A stretch of DNA of 64,000 nucleotides from Lachnospiraceae bacterium AC2028 (GCA_000702685.1 JNJD01000006.1:372001-436000), one strand, 5' to 3'. Counted from the first letter of the stretch, positions 44,220 through 54,153 are shown. Notes: generated by a model from the letters alone, not told the origin. Numbers and translations: made by a program.

Positions 44220-47200
44220 TTATTTGATCATTGCATGATATTCCTGGAGCGAACGTACGGGAACGCCTTCTCCGGAAAGCTCGGCCTTGATTCCCTCTGC
44301 GGTAGCTCTTGCGCCTGCGATCGTAGTGATGTAGGGAACATGATGCTTGATCGCGTTCTGACGGATGTAAGAATCGCTTACATCATCCTTCTTGGTGCTG
44401 GGAGTATCTACGATAAGATCGATCTCGCCGTTCTTGATGGCATCAACGATATTGGGACGTCCCTCGAATATCTTGTTGATGCGCTCTGCCTTGATGCCCG
44501 CTTCAACGATCTTCTCGTAGGTGGAGCCTGTAGCGAGGATCTTGAATCCGTCATCCGCAAAGCTCTGTGCGATGGGAAGAAGGTAAGGCTTATCGTTGTG
44601 GTTTACGCTTATGAGTACGGTACCCTTAAGAGGAAGCTCTGTCTTGGTTGCTTCTTCTGCCTTGTAGAATGCCTTTCCGACATTCTCGGAGATACCGAGG
44701 ACCTCACCGGTCGAACGCATCTCGGGTCCGAGGATGGGATCGACTTCGGGGAACATATTGAAGGGGAATACCGCTTCCTTGACTCCGTAGTAAGGAATGT
44801 TCCTGTCCTTAAGTGCGGGTACGGGTGAAGGATCACCTGTGATCGCACTCATCATTATCTGGGTTGCGAGCCTTACCATATTGATGTCACATACCTTGGA
44901 AACAAGAGGCACGGTGCGTGATGCTCTGGGATTGGCTTCGAGTACGTATACAACATCATCCTCGATCGCATACTGCATGTTCATGAGACCTACTACATGC
45001 ATCTCCTTGGCGATCTTTCTGGTGTATTCCTTGATGGTGGCAACCTGCTTTTCGGTAAGGTGCTTGGAAGGAAGGATACATGCGGAGTCTCCGGAGTGGA
45101 TGCCCGCAAGCTCGATGTGCTCCATGACTGCGGGAACGAATACGTTCTCACCGTCGCTTATGGCATCAGCTTCACACTCTGTTGCATTGTGAAGGAATCT
45201 GTCAATGAGGATGGGTCTGTCGGGAGTAACTCCTACGGCTTCTGCCATATAGACATCCATCTGCTCATCATCGTGAACGACTTCCATTCCTCTTCCGCCG
45301 AGGACATATGAAGGACGGACCATAACGGGATATCCGATACGGTGTGCGATCTCCTTGGCTCCGTCGACATCGGATGCCATTCCCGATTCAGCCATGGGGA
45401 TCTCGAGTCTGTCCATCATATCGCGGAACAGATCTCTGTCCTCTGCCATATCGATGGTCTCGGGAGTTGTTCCGAGGATGTTTACACCATATTTCTTGAG
45501 GTCTGCCGCAAGGTTGAGAGGAGTCTGTCCTCCGAACTGGGCGATGACACCGACGGGCTTCTCCTTCCTGTAGATGCTTAAGACATCTTCGAGGGTAAGA
45601 GGCTCGAAGTAAAGCTTGTCGGAAGTGTCGTAGTCGGTTGATACGGTCTCGGGGTTACAGTTTACGATGACCGTCTCATAACCGAGCTTCTTGAGTGCGA
45701 ATGCGGCATGTACGCAGCAATAGTCGAACTCGATACCCTGGCCGATACGGTTGGGACCGCCGCCGAGGATCATGACCTTCTTGGAATTATCGGAAGCTAC
45801 GCTCTTATCTTCGATATTGTAGCTTGAGTAGTAATATGCACTGTCCTTGGTTCCGCTTACGTGAACACCTTCCCATCCTTCCGTGACGCCTGCTGCCTCA
45901 CGTGCGTTGCGGATCTCCTCTTCCGATACTTCGCAGATCTGAGCGAGGTACTTATCGGAGAAGCCGTCCTTCTTGGCCTTGGTGAGCATTTGGGTATCGG
46001 GAACCTTGCCCTTGGAAGAAGCGATGATGGCCTCCTCTTCTTCAACAAGTTCCTTCATCTGCTCGATGAAATATTTCTTGATCTTAGTAAGCTCGTAAAG
46101 CTCATCTACGCTTGCGCCCTTACGGAGTGCTTCGTACATGATGAACTGTCTTTCGGAAGTGGGATTGACGAGCTCCTTCATAAGCTCTTCAAGAGTCATC
46201 TCGTGGAAGTTCTTGACATATCCGAGTCCGTATCTGCTCTTCTCAAGAGATCTGATAGCCTTCTGGAATGCTTCCTTATAGGTCTTACCGATACTCATGA
46301 CTTCACCTACGGCTCTCATCTGGGTTCCGAGATGATCGTCAACACCCTTGAACTTTTCGAATGCCCATCTTGCGAACTTGATAACGATGTAATCGCCGTC
46401 GGGAACATACTTATCAAGAGTACCGTACTTTCCGCACTCGATATCCTTGAGATCGAGTCCGCATGCAAGCATTGCGGAAACAAGTGCGATGGGGAATCCT
46501 GTAGCCTTTGATGCAAGAGCTGAGGATCTTGATGTTCTGGGATTGATCTCGATAACGATGATACGGTCGGTCTTGGGATCGTGTGCAAACTGGCAGTTAC
46601 ATCCGCCGATGACCTGTACCTTGTCTACGATGCTGTAAGCGTATTTCTGAAGTCTGTCCTGAACTTCCTGGGAAATGGTGAGCATGGGTGCGGAGCAGAA
46701 TGAGTCTCCGGTATGAACGCCCATGGGATCGATATTTTCGATGAAGCATACGGTGATCATCTTGCCGGTCGAATCTCTTACTACTTCGAGCTCGAGCTCT
46801 TCCCAGCCGATGACCGATTCTTCTACGAGTACCTGATGTACCATTGATGCCTGAAGACCTCTTGCACAGACGGTCTTGAGTTCTTCGACATTATATACGA
46901 GTCCGCCGCCGGAACCGCCCATGGTGTAAGCGGGTCTGAGTACTACGGGGTAGCCGAGCTTCGATGCTATCTCAACAGCTTCGTCTACGGAATAAGCAAC
47001 CTGTGAACGGGCCATCTCAATTCCGAGCTCATCCATGGTGTTCTTGAACTCGATCCTGTCCTCGCCTCTTTCGATGGCATCAACCTGGACACCGATGACC
47101 TTTACGCCGTACTTATCAAGGACACCTTCCTTGGCAAGCTCCGAGCAGAGGTTGAGTCCGGACTGTCCTCCGAGGTTGGGAAGAAGCGCATCGGGACGCT

Positions 47201-47438
47201 CTTTTTCGATGATCTGGGTAAGTCTCTTTACATTAAGAGGCTCTATATAAGTGACATCCGCAGTTTCGGTATCTGTCATTATCGTAGCGGGGTTGGAATT
47301 TACGAGTATGATCTCGTATCCGAGCTTTCTCAGTGCCTTGCAGGCCTGTGTTCCTGAATAGTCGAATTCGCACGCCTGACCGATGATGATCGGGCCCGAA
47401 CCGATAATGAGGATTCGATGGATGTCTGTTCTTTTCAT
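44220..47438 (-). CDS. carB: carbamoyl-phosphate synthase large subunit
   Basis: Start ATG 47438 (AAAGGAAG upstream; 1072 residues). Two homologous ATP-grasp halves are clear, opening IGSGPIIIGQACEFDYSGTQ and, from about 560, LGGGPNRIGQGIEFDYCC. The C-terminal allosteric domain (about 945-1072) includes SVNHNDK and GIKAERINKIFEG. It makes carbamoyl phosphate from bicarbonate, ammonia supplied by the CarA subunit, and two ATP, for pyrimidines and arginine. carA is not adjacent on either side; the gene has its own promoter at 47520-47548. Confidence 0.98.
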   Translation of the reverse strand: MKRTDIHRILIIGSGPIIIGQACEFDYSGTQACKALRKLGYEIILVNSNPATIMTDTETADVTYIEPLNVKRLTQIIEKERPDALLPNLGGQSGLNLCSELAKEGVLDKYGVKVIGVQVDAIERGEDRIEFKNTMDELGIEMARSQVAYSVDEAVEIASKLGYPVVLRPAYTMGGSGGGLVYNVEELKTVCARGLQASMVHQVLVEESVIGWEELELEVVRDSTGKMITVCFIENIDPMGVHTGDSFCSAPMLTISQEVQDRLQKYAYSIVDKVQVIGGCNCQFAHDPKTDRIIVIEINPRTSRSSALASKATGFPIALVSAMLACGLDLKDIECGKYGTLDKYVPDGDYIVIKFARWAFEKFKGVDDHLGTQMRAVGEVMSIGKTYKEAFQKAIRSLEKSRYGLGYVKNFHEMTLEELMKELVNPTSERQFIMYEALRKGASVDELYELTKIKKYFIEQMKELVEEEEAIIASSKGKVPDTQMLTKAKKDGFSDKYLAQICEVSEEEIRNAREAAGVTEGWEGVHVSGTKDSAYYYSSYNIEDKSVASDNSKKVMILGGGPNRIGQGIEFDYCCVHAAFALKKLGYETVIVNCNPETVSTDYDTSDKLYFEPLTLEDVLSIYRKEKPVGVIAQFGGQTPLNLAADLKKYGVNILGTTPETIDMAEDRDLFRDMMDRLEIPMAESGMASDVDGAKEIAHRIGYPVMVRPSYVLGGRGMEVVHDDEQMDVYMAEAVGVTPDRPILIDRFLHNATECEADAISDGENVFVPAVMEHIELAGIHSGDSACILPSKHLTEKQVATIKEYTRKIAKEMHVVGLMNMQYAIEDDVVYVLEANPRASRTVPLVSKVCDINMVRLATQIMMSAITGDPSPVPALKDRNIPYYGVKEAVFPFNMFPEVDPILGPEMRSTGEVLGISENVGKAFYKAEEATKTELPLKGTVLISVNHNDKPYLLPIAQSFADDGFKILATGSTYEKIVEAGIKAERINKIFEGRPNIVDAIKNGEIDLIVDTPSTKKDDVSDSYIRQNAIKHHVPYITTIAGARATAEGIKAELSGEGVPVRSLQEYHAMIK

Positions 47439-47519
47439 GAAAATCTTCCTTTCTGATACTTCCGGTTGCCCGGAATTACTGCATGATATCATTTAATATG
47501 CTTTCATAATCCAGCAGAT

Positions 47520-47548
47520 ATTATAGGTGTTTTCGGGATATATGGCAA
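47520..47548 (-). promoter_or_regulatory. carB promoter
   Basis: TTGCCA (47548-47543) and TATAAT (47525-47520) with a 17-base spacer on the minus strand; start near 47513, about 75 bases before carB. The rest of the gap to 47695 shows no convincing terminator or PyrR-type attenuator. Confidence 0.8.
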
Positions 47549-47695
47549 CCTCTCAAAAACCCCGTAAATACGTCATTTTGACCATCTTTTGCGGTCCTCT
47601 CACGGCTTTCCCGGATTGTTTAGAATTTTCACGTATTTTTCCGGAATTTTCCGTCATTTCGGATCAGTCAGAGGGCTCCCGGAGTCATGAATCGA

Positions 47696-49102
47696 TCAAG
47701 CTCTCCTGAGATGCATCACGGTTTCCACTTCCTTGGTCCAGGGAAACTGGTCCACACAGCCGTAGCGTTCTATCCTGTATCCCGCATCTATGAAAGACTC
47801 AAGATCCCTTTCAAGAGAAGTGGGCTTGCAGGAAATGTAAATGATATTCTCGACACCGTAAGAGATGATCTTCGGCAATGCCTTGGGATGAATACCATCC
47901 CTTGGCGGATCGAGGATGATGATGTCGGGCATATCGGTAAGTTCATCCAGGACCTTCAGCACATCTCCGCAGATGAATTCGCAGTTATCTATTCCGTTTT
48001 CCCTGACACTTGCTTTAGCCGCTTCGACAGCTTCGGGGATTATCTCCACACCGTATACCTTGCCTGCATCACTTGCAGCGATCTGTGCTATCGTTCCGGT
48101 ACCGCTGTAAAGATCGAATACCTTGCGGCCCTTTGCGCCGCCGTTACATCCGGCAACGTAGTCTCTCACCATGGAATAAAGCACTTCCGCACTGTAAGTG
48201 TTTGTCTGGAAAAAAGAAAACGGTCCTATCTTAAACCTCAGATCCAGAAGAGTCTCGCTTATATAGTCTCTCCCGTACAGAAGCTTTACGTCATCTGCGA
48301 TGATCGCATCGGATATGCAATCATTAACGATCTGCACTATTCCGCAAAGCCTGCCTTCAAACTCAAGCGCAGCAAGCCCCGAGACATATCCGTTTAAAAG
48401 TCCGGTGTGATCTTCGCCTGCAGCATCATCGGAAGCCGTAACGGGACAGATAAGTATTTCACCGGTGTGGGCCGCTTTTCTTACAAGAAGATTTCTTAAG
48501 TATCCGGTATGATCTTTCTTGTGATAAAAGGGAGTGCCTGCCTCCCTGAAATAATCCCTTGTAAATGTGAGGATCTTCCTGTAATCCTCATCCACTATCA
48601 AGCAGTCGCTGACATCAAGAATATCGTGGAATGCACCTCTTTTGTGGAGACCGATGTTCAGTTCTCCTCCGAGCTTTTCGTCGCCGAAGGAAAACTCCAT
48701 CTTGTTACGGTATCCGTACATGACGGGGGATTCTTTTATTCCGTCGAATACGGGGGAATAACCGTACTTTTCATAGCTTTCGGCAACTCTTGCATTAAAA
48801 AGCTTCTTTACCTGATCGCATTTCAGCTCCGCTTCTTTTTCTCCGGACATAGAAAGATATGCGCATCCTCCGCATTCTCCGAAGTGTGCGCATATCCTGC
48901 CTGTTTCAATATCACTTTTTTCAAGTACTTCAAGAAGAGTGCCTTCGGCTCTGTCAGAATGGCTTCTTCCGATGCGAACGGAAACCTTCTGTCCGGGAAG
49001 GGCATTTTTAACCACAACAACACCCTCATCGCACCTTACGCGTGCTCTGCAGGGGTAATCACATTCCTCTACCCATCCTTCGACAATCTGGCCTCTCTTC
49101 AT
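47696..49102 (-). CDS. RlmCD/RumA-type 23S rRNA (uracil-5-)-methyltransferase
   Basis: A 468-residue TrmA/RumA family enzyme. An N-terminal TRAM domain (about 1-58) binds RNA; C72-x5-C78-x2-C81 (CAHFGECGGC) supplies three of four iron-sulfur ligands. SAM-binding DLYSGTGTIAQ, ILDPPRDG and the catalytic cysteine in YISCKPTSL follow, with general base glutamate in KEVETVMHL. It makes 5-methyluridine in 23S rRNA. Gram-positive enzymes often modify two sites (RlmCD); which applies here is not visible. It lies 2 bases after the acidic-tail protein gene. Confidence 0.93.
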   Translation of the reverse strand: MKRGQIVEGWVEECDYPCRARVRCDEGVVVVKNALPGQKVSVRIGRSHSDRAEGTLLEVLEKSDIETGRICAHFGECGGCAYLSMSGEKEAELKCDQVKKLFNARVAESYEKYGYSPVFDGIKESPVMYGYRNKMEFSFGDEKLGGELNIGLHKRGAFHDILDVSDCLIVDEDYRKILTFTRDYFREAGTPFYHKKDHTGYLRNLLVRKAAHTGEILICPVTASDDAAGEDHTGLLNGYVSGLAALEFEGRLCGIVQIVNDCISDAIIADDVKLLYGRDYISETLLDLRFKIGPFSFFQTNTYSAEVLYSMVRDYVAGCNGGAKGRKVFDLYSGTGTIAQIAASDAGKVYGVEIIPEAVEAAKASVRENGIDNCEFICGDVLKVLDELTDMPDIIILDPPRDGIHPKALPKIISYGVENIIYISCKPTSLERDLESFIDAGYRIERYGCVDQFPWTKEVETVMHLRRA

Positions 49103-49104
49103 GA

Positions 49105-49455
49105 TCAGCTGTCTGCTTCGTCAGCAAAAAAATCCTCGTCTTCGAATTCGTCATCTTCGAACTCGTCATCGAAGTCCTCGAGATAATCGGGGCTGAAATG
49201 GCGATATACAAGGTATCCTACTACGCATCCGATTGCGATGATGCCGATGATCGCAAGGATAACAAGTCCCGCATGAGACTTCTTCTCATCCTCTTTCTCA
49301 TCCGCAGGCTTAGCGATAAGATTGCCTATTCCGGCTGCTGCTGCAAGCTCTGCAACCCTTGCTGCCTGGGTTCCGCCGAAATCCTTGATCTGATCAAGAT
49401 CGAAAGGAATCTTGTTCTTAAGGTCTACCTTCTTCTTGCAATTCTTACAACTCAT
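49105..49455 (-). CDS. small membrane protein with CxxC start and acidic tail
   Basis: Start ATG 49455, with AAAGGCGG 5 bases upstream (116 residues). The order is a CKNCKKK motif at the N-terminus that could bind metal, a soluble alanine-rich stretch, one transmembrane helix (about 62-82) and a tail of mostly Asp and Glu ending ADEADS. I do not recognise a family. It sits between pcrA and the rRNA methyltransferase in the same direction. The acidic tail would face the opposite side from the CxxC. Confidence 0.75.
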   Translation of the reverse strand: MSCKNCKKKVDLKNKIPFDLDQIKDFGGTQAARVAELAAAAGIGNLIAKPADEKEDEKKSHAGLVILAIIGIIAIGCVVGYLVYRHFSPDYLEDFDDEFEDDEFEDEDFFADEADS

Positions 49456-49526
49456 ATGAACCGCCTTTCTTATAAGAATCAAAAAAATATTCTTCAAAAA
49501 AGTCCCTGAATAATCAATTCAGTATA

Positions 49527-51806
49527 TCATTCTTTGACCAGTTTTGCAAAGGATGCATACATCACTTTTTGGCCGTGTGCGTCAAAATCAACGCTGACTT
49601 TGTAATCCCTCGGCTCCCTGACAAGTGCCGTAACGGTGCCCGCTCCGAACTTGAAATGCCTGACCCTGTCGCCGACCGCATAATCGGGCTCGGCAGCCTC
49701 CGCCGCCTTCTGGAATCCCTTCTTTATACCGAGTGATTCAAGTCCCGCAGTACCTGTATAGAGAGCCTTGACCGGCTTTACCGGCTTTTCTTCCTTTTTC
49801 GCATATGAAAAAGAAGACGCTCTCCTCGGATAATCGCTTTCGTAACAGTCATCCGCGGGACGCTTTTTCTTTTTACCCGGAACAAAACCCTCGACAAGCT
49901 CCGAAGGTATCTCCGTAACAAACCTGCTCACCGGATTGAACTGGGTCTCGCCCCTGAGCATTCTTGCCTTGGCGCAGGTCATGATCAGTTCCTTCTCGGC
50001 TCTTGTCATTCCGACATACGCAAGACGTCTCTCCTCCTCGATATCCTCATCGTCTCCGGAGGATATGGACATATATCCGGGGAAAAGACCGTCCTCCATT
50101 CCGGCAAGATAGACTATAGGAAATTCAAGTCCCTTAGCCGAATGCAGCGTCATGAGAAGGACTCTTTCTTCGGTAAGATCCGCAGAATCCAGATCACTTA
50201 CGAGCGCAACCTCTTCAAGGAAATCGGAAAGCGACGCATCCGGTCTTCCGTCGCAGAAGGCTACGGCCTTACTTACAAGTTCGTTCACATTGCCGATCTT
50301 ATCCTCGGCTTTCTCTTCATCCTGATCCTTGAGGTATTCCTCATAGTCGGTCATCTCGATGATCTTATTGATGAGTTCGGCTATGGAAGCGTTATCCCTG
50401 TATGCCCTGAGGACACCTATCATATCAGTGAAGACCTTTATCTTGGAAGCGGCCTTTCCGAGTCCGGGCACGTCCTGTGCTTCGCACATGGCAGTAAAAA
50501 GAGAGATATCCCTTGCATCGGCATAATCCAGAACCTTCTCGAGAGTCGCATTTCCTATCGATCTCTTCGGTACATTCACGATCCTTCTTACCGACAGATC
50601 GTCAATACCCGAATCAATGACCTTAAGGTATGCGATGATATCCTTGATCTCGGCTCTTGAATAGAAATTCACGCCGCCGACAACATTGTAAGGAATGCCC
50701 GCCATGATGAGGCGCTCCTCAAGTATTCTGGCCTGTGCGTTGGTCCTGTAGAGCACGGCACAGCTTCCGTATCCGGTTCCCATCTTATTCCTGTGCCTTA
50801 TATCGGATACTATATATTCGGCTTCTTCGAAAGCGGTATCGAACTGATTGAATACGGGCTTCTTACCCTCTCCCGCATCGGTCCAGAGCTTTTTGTCCTT
50901 CCTGCCCCTGTTATTGGCGATCACGGCATTGGCGGCATCGAGTATGTACTGCGTGGAACGGTAATTCTGCTCAAGCTTTATGACCGTTGCTTCCGGGTAA
51001 TGCTCTTCGAAATCAAGGATATTCCTTATATTGGCACCCCTGAAGCGGTATATTGACTGATCGTCATCGCCTACCACACAGAGGTTCTTATACTTGTCCG
51101 CAAGGAGCCTTATCAGCTCGAACTGTGCGGTATTGGTATCCTGATACTCATCGACAAGGATGTATTTGAATCTTTCCCTGTACCTTTCAAGGACATCCGG
51201 GAATTCATCAAAGAGCCTTACCGTAAGCATGATGATATCGTCAAAATCAACGGCATTATTCTTGCGGAGAGTTTCCTGGTACTCCCTGTAAGCCCTTGCA
51301 TAAACTGTCTTGGAAAAATCATTCAGTACATATTTTTCGTATCCGCTCTCATCCATCAGCTCATTCTTGGCGGATGAGATCTCCGAGAGAATGGTCCTTT
51401 CCTTATATCTCTTGGTATCGATGTTCAGACGCTTGCAGACGTTCTTCATCGTCGTCTTCTGGTCATCGGTATCGTAAACGGTAAATCTGTCATCATATCC
51501 GAGAAGAGATATGTTGGATCTGAGGATCCTCATGCATGCGGAATGAAAGGTCGAGACCCACATACGGTCCGCATCGGGACCGACAAGAGCCGCAACCCTT
51601 TCCTTCATCTCGCCCGCCGCCTTATTGGTGAAGGTCACGGCGAGGATATTCATTGGATTGATATGCTTTTCGGCTATAAGATAGGCGATCCTGTAAGTGA
51701 GAGTCCTTGTCTTGCCGGATCCGGCTCCCGCGAGTATAAGAAGCGGACCGTCTCCCGCACAGGCAGCCTCTCTCTGCTTGGGATTAAGGCCATCGAACAT
51801 TCCCAT
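49527..51806 (-). CDS. pcrA: PcrA/UvrD-type DNA helicase
   Basis: A 759-residue superfamily 1A helicase: Q motif LNPKQREA, Walker A AGAGSGKT, motif II LVDEYQDTN, motif III GDDDQSIYRFRGA, motif IV LEQNYRS, and motifs V/VI TLHSAKGLEF and VGMTRAEKEL. The C-terminal tail (about 700-759) ends YAVGDRVRHFKFGAGTV, the RNA polymerase-binding Tudor-like domain of PcrA. It unwinds DNA 3' to 5' in repair and clears RecA and polymerase. AAGGAG stands 8 bases from the ATG; the start abuts the stop of the Tim44-like gene. Confidence 0.97.
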   Translation of the reverse strand: MGMFDGLNPKQREAACAGDGPLLILAGAGSGKTRTLTYRIAYLIAEKHINPMNILAVTFTNKAAGEMKERVAALVGPDADRMWVSTFHSACMRILRSNISLLGYDDRFTVYDTDDQKTTMKNVCKRLNIDTKRYKERTILSEISSAKNELMDESGYEKYVLNDFSKTVYARAYREYQETLRKNNAVDFDDIIMLTVRLFDEFPDVLERYRERFKYILVDEYQDTNTAQFELIRLLADKYKNLCVVGDDDQSIYRFRGANIRNILDFEEHYPEATVIKLEQNYRSTQYILDAANAVIANNRGRKDKKLWTDAGEGKKPVFNQFDTAFEEAEYIVSDIRHRNKMGTGYGSCAVLYRTNAQARILEERLIMAGIPYNVVGGVNFYSRAEIKDIIAYLKVIDSGIDDLSVRRIVNVPKRSIGNATLEKVLDYADARDISLFTAMCEAQDVPGLGKAASKIKVFTDMIGVLRAYRDNASIAELINKIIEMTDYEEYLKDQDEEKAEDKIGNVNELVSKAVAFCDGRPDASLSDFLEEVALVSDLDSADLTEERVLLMTLHSAKGLEFPIVYLAGMEDGLFPGYMSISSGDDEDIEEERRLAYVGMTRAEKELIMTCAKARMLRGETQFNPVSRFVTEIPSELVEGFVPGKKKKRPADDCYESDYPRRASSFSYAKKEEKPVKPVKALYTGTAGLESLGIKKGFQKAAEAAEPDYAVGDRVRHFKFGAGTVTALVREPRDYKVSVDFDAHGQKVMYASFAKLVKE

Positions 51807-52573
51807 CAGCCTATCTCCTTAATGGCACAGAACTGCCAGACTTTTATGTTGAACTCGGTTATGGCACAGCCGCAATAAGGGCATGTTTTATTTCCGAGTG
51901 TTGTTATCGCACCTCCGCAATTGGGACAGTTGAGCGCATGACCCGCAGCCCTGATATCATCGACCTTATCCGCATCCTGGATATAACAGCAGTCGATGTT
52001 GTATCTGCTCTGGGTAATGGAATCCTTGCTGCCCCTGATGACCTTGCCTTCCTGCTCCGCCCAGAATTTGTACTGGAGCGCACACTGGAATCTGACAACG
52101 CATCTTCCGCCGTAGCGGTTATAAGTATTGAGTACGGTATTGTGAACCTTGATGCCTTCGAAATGTTCCCTGATCTCACGAAGGTTAAGGTCGTTGAGTC
52201 TTAAATAGAGCGACTCCTTCAGCTCCTCATTTCCGTCGGAAAAAAGAGAAAGATTATGCTCATCTATGGCTCTGAGATATTCCTTCAGACAATTTTCAGC
52301 TCTGCTCTTCATCTCATCGACATTAAACTCCGGAAAATCCCTGGCGAGTTTCGGAGTGTAGATGGAATGACCGTCGGATACGGACTTGGGTGTCTGCATA
52401 TATTCCTGCTCGGTCTTCTTGATGTTGGAGATAAGATCCTCATCTCCGAACATGGACTTGGAAACCTCGCGTGCTTTCTTTTTGATCTTGAACCAGATCA
52501 CGAGCACGGCAATTATCACCGTGAGAAGAAGAACCAGAAATATGGTTGAAAAAATTATGGGAATGAGAGCCAT
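51806..52573 (-). CDS. Tim44-like membrane protein with C-terminal zinc ribbon
   Basis: A 255-residue protein: transmembrane helix near residues 7-27, a linker with TPKSVSDGHSIYTPK, a Tim44-like/NTF2-type domain (about 85-215) and a zinc ribbon at 217-237 (CPNCGG...CPYCG). Tim44-like bacterial proteins are lipid- or peptide-binding, but roles are not settled. It lies upstream of pcrA (1-base overlap of ends) and downstream of the SPFH gene, with which it shares the zinc-ribbon theme. A terminator at 52589-52618 separates the two. Confidence 0.75.
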   Translation of the reverse strand: MALIPIIFSTIFLVLLLTVIIAVLVIWFKIKKKAREVSKSMFGDEDLISNIKKTEQEYMQTPKSVSDGHSIYTPKLARDFPEFNVDEMKSRAENCLKEYLRAIDEHNLSLFSDGNEELKESLYLRLNDLNLREIREHFEGIKVHNTVLNTYNRYGGRCVVRFQCALQYKFWAEQEGKVIRGSKDSITQSRYNIDCCYIQDADKVDDIRAAGHALNCPNCGGAITTLGNKTCPYCGCAITEFNIKVWQFCAIKEIG

Positions 52574-52588
52574 GGCTGTCCTTTCAAA

Positions 52589-52618
52589 AAGCCCGTCCCC
52601 ATAACGGAGACGGGCTTA
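52589..52618 (-). terminator. hairpin after the SPFH gene
   Basis: On the minus strand AAGCCCGTC, 12-base loop, GACGGGCTT followed by TTTTG. It lies 17 bases after the SPFH stop and just ahead of the Tim44-like gene, so it may partly end transcription there. Confidence 0.75.
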
Positions 52619-52634
52619 AACTAAAACCGTTTAA

Positions 52635-53996
52635 TTACTGCTTGATGTCTGCCTCATTGAAGGGGTCTCCGCACTGAGGGCAGAACTTGGGAGGATTAGC
52701 GGGATCCTCGGGCTCGAAGCCGCACTTATCGCACTTGTAAAGAGGTACGCCTGCAGGTCTCTTTGCTCCGCAGCCACTGCAGAAGTTGCCCTGGTTTACG
52801 GTTCCGCATGAGCAGGTCCATCCTGCATCGGAGGGCTTGGGATTTCCGCAGTTAGAGCAGAACTTGCCGGTGTTGCCGCCGGTTCCGCATGAACAGGTCC
52901 ATCCTGCGATAACGCCGCCTGCTACGGCACCTGCGGGCTGCATCTGAGGCTGCTGCATCTGGGGCTGCTGGTACATATTCTGAGCCTGGCCCATCTGATA
53001 CATGCCTGCTGCCTGCTGTCCGCCCATCATGCTTGCCATGTTCATTCCTGCGAATGCCATCATGGGGCCGGTAGAGGTGTTCTTTGCAGCTGCTTCCATA
53101 GCGTTTACGGTTCCGAGAGTCATAGCTGCAGCACCCATGTTGGGATCTCTGTAGACTGCTCTCTCCTGAGCGTCCTTAAGTCTCTTCTCATCTTCCTCGT
53201 TAGCCTTGACGGAGTTGATGGAGATGGAAGCGATGTTGATACCGCGGAGGTCGCCCCACTGGCTTGAAAGCTCTTCGTTAAGGATGTTGCAGAGCTCGGT
53301 GGTATGAGCAACAAGCTGATCATACTCGATGCGCTGAGCGCTGATCTTAGCGAATGCGGGCTGGAGTGCGCTTACGAGCTCACTCTTCATGATCGAAGAA
53401 AGATTCTCTTTGCTGTAGTCGCCGGTTACGTTGCCGGATACATGCTTGTAGAAAAGAAGGGGATCTACGATCTTGAAGGAGTACTCACCGTTAGCCTTGA
53501 TGTTAACGGTAAGCTTCATGTTAAGATCGGGATCTACGATCTTGAAGGGAACGGTCTGGGGAGTTCCCCACTTGTTCTGAAGGATCTCCTTGGTGTTTAC
53601 GAAGTAAACTCTCTGATCCTTACCGGTGTTGCCGCCCATAGCGATACGGCGTCCTACAGTCTTGAAGGTGTTGATGAGGTTCTCACCGAGTTTGCCGTAG
53701 AAAAGTGAAGGCTCGGTTGAAGTATCATAGATGAATTCACCGGGCTCTGCACAGAAATCGACAACAGCACCCTGATCTACGATCAGCATGCACTGTCCTT
53801 CGTTAACAGCGATCTTGGAGCCGTTGGAAATGATGTTGTCATTTCCCTTTGTATTATTGTTTCTCGCACCGTTGGTCCTTACCTGGCCCTTGGTAAGAAG
53901 CACATCGTTAGGCATTGAATCGCAGTAGAAAAACTCGAGCCACTGATCGGCAAGTGTTCCGCCTGCGGCAGCCATTGCAGCGCTAATAAGTCCCAT
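52635..53996 (-). CDS. SPFH-domain (YdjI-type) protein with zinc ribbons
   Basis: A 453-residue protein: SPFH/band 7 domain (about 55-275), an Ala/Met/Gln-rich linker with repeated QPQMQ (about 285-350) and three C-terminal zinc-ribbon modules (CSCG...CSNCG, CSCG...CSGCG, CDKCG...CPQCG). Bacillus YdjI and the virion-core-like family have this SPFH plus ribbon layout; such proteins form membrane-associated scaffolds in envelope-stress systems. AGGAGG is 8 bases before the start. No transmembrane helix is obvious; membrane association may come from the N-terminus. Confidence 0.85.
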   Translation of the reverse strand: MGLISAAMAAAGGTLADQWLEFFYCDSMPNDVLLTKGQVRTNGARNNNTKGNDNIISNGSKIAVNEGQCMLIVDQGAVVDFCAEPGEFIYDTSTEPSLFYGKLGENLINTFKTVGRRIAMGGNTGKDQRVYFVNTKEILQNKWGTPQTVPFKIVDPDLNMKLTVNIKANGEYSFKIVDPLLFYKHVSGNVTGDYSKENLSSIMKSELVSALQPAFAKISAQRIEYDQLVAHTTELCNILNEELSSQWGDLRGINIASISINSVKANEEDEKRLKDAQERAVYRDPNMGAAAMTLGTVNAMEAAAKNTSTGPMMAFAGMNMASMMGGQQAAGMYQMGQAQNMYQQPQMQQPQMQPAGAVAGGVIAGWTCSCGTGGNTGKFCSNCGNPKPSDAGWTCSCGTVNQGNFCSGCGAKRPAGVPLYKCDKCGFEPEDPANPPKFCPQCGDPFNEADIKQ

Positions 53997-54079
53997 TCTT
54001 TAACCCTCCTGATTAAGTGTTTTTGCTCGGGCTCATAAGAGGAAAAACATGCTTTTCCGATAAGCCCCGACTAAATGAA

Positions 54080-54108
54080 ATTATACACTTTGGGCGGCTT
54101 TCTTGCAA
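54080..54108 (-). promoter_or_regulatory. promoter of the SPFH gene
   Basis: TTGCAA (54108-54103) and TATAAT (54085-54080) with a 17-base spacer on the minus strand; leader of about 75 bases. Confidence 0.8.
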
Positions 54109-54153
54109 GGAATACACACCCCTTTCCAAAAGGTTTGGAAACAGGATAAATAT

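Noticed and set aside
49469-49497. TTGAAG and TATAAG 17 bases apart before the small acidic-tail protein gene
   Set aside because: Transcription would start inside the ribosome-binding site, so it is unlikely to be the working promoter.
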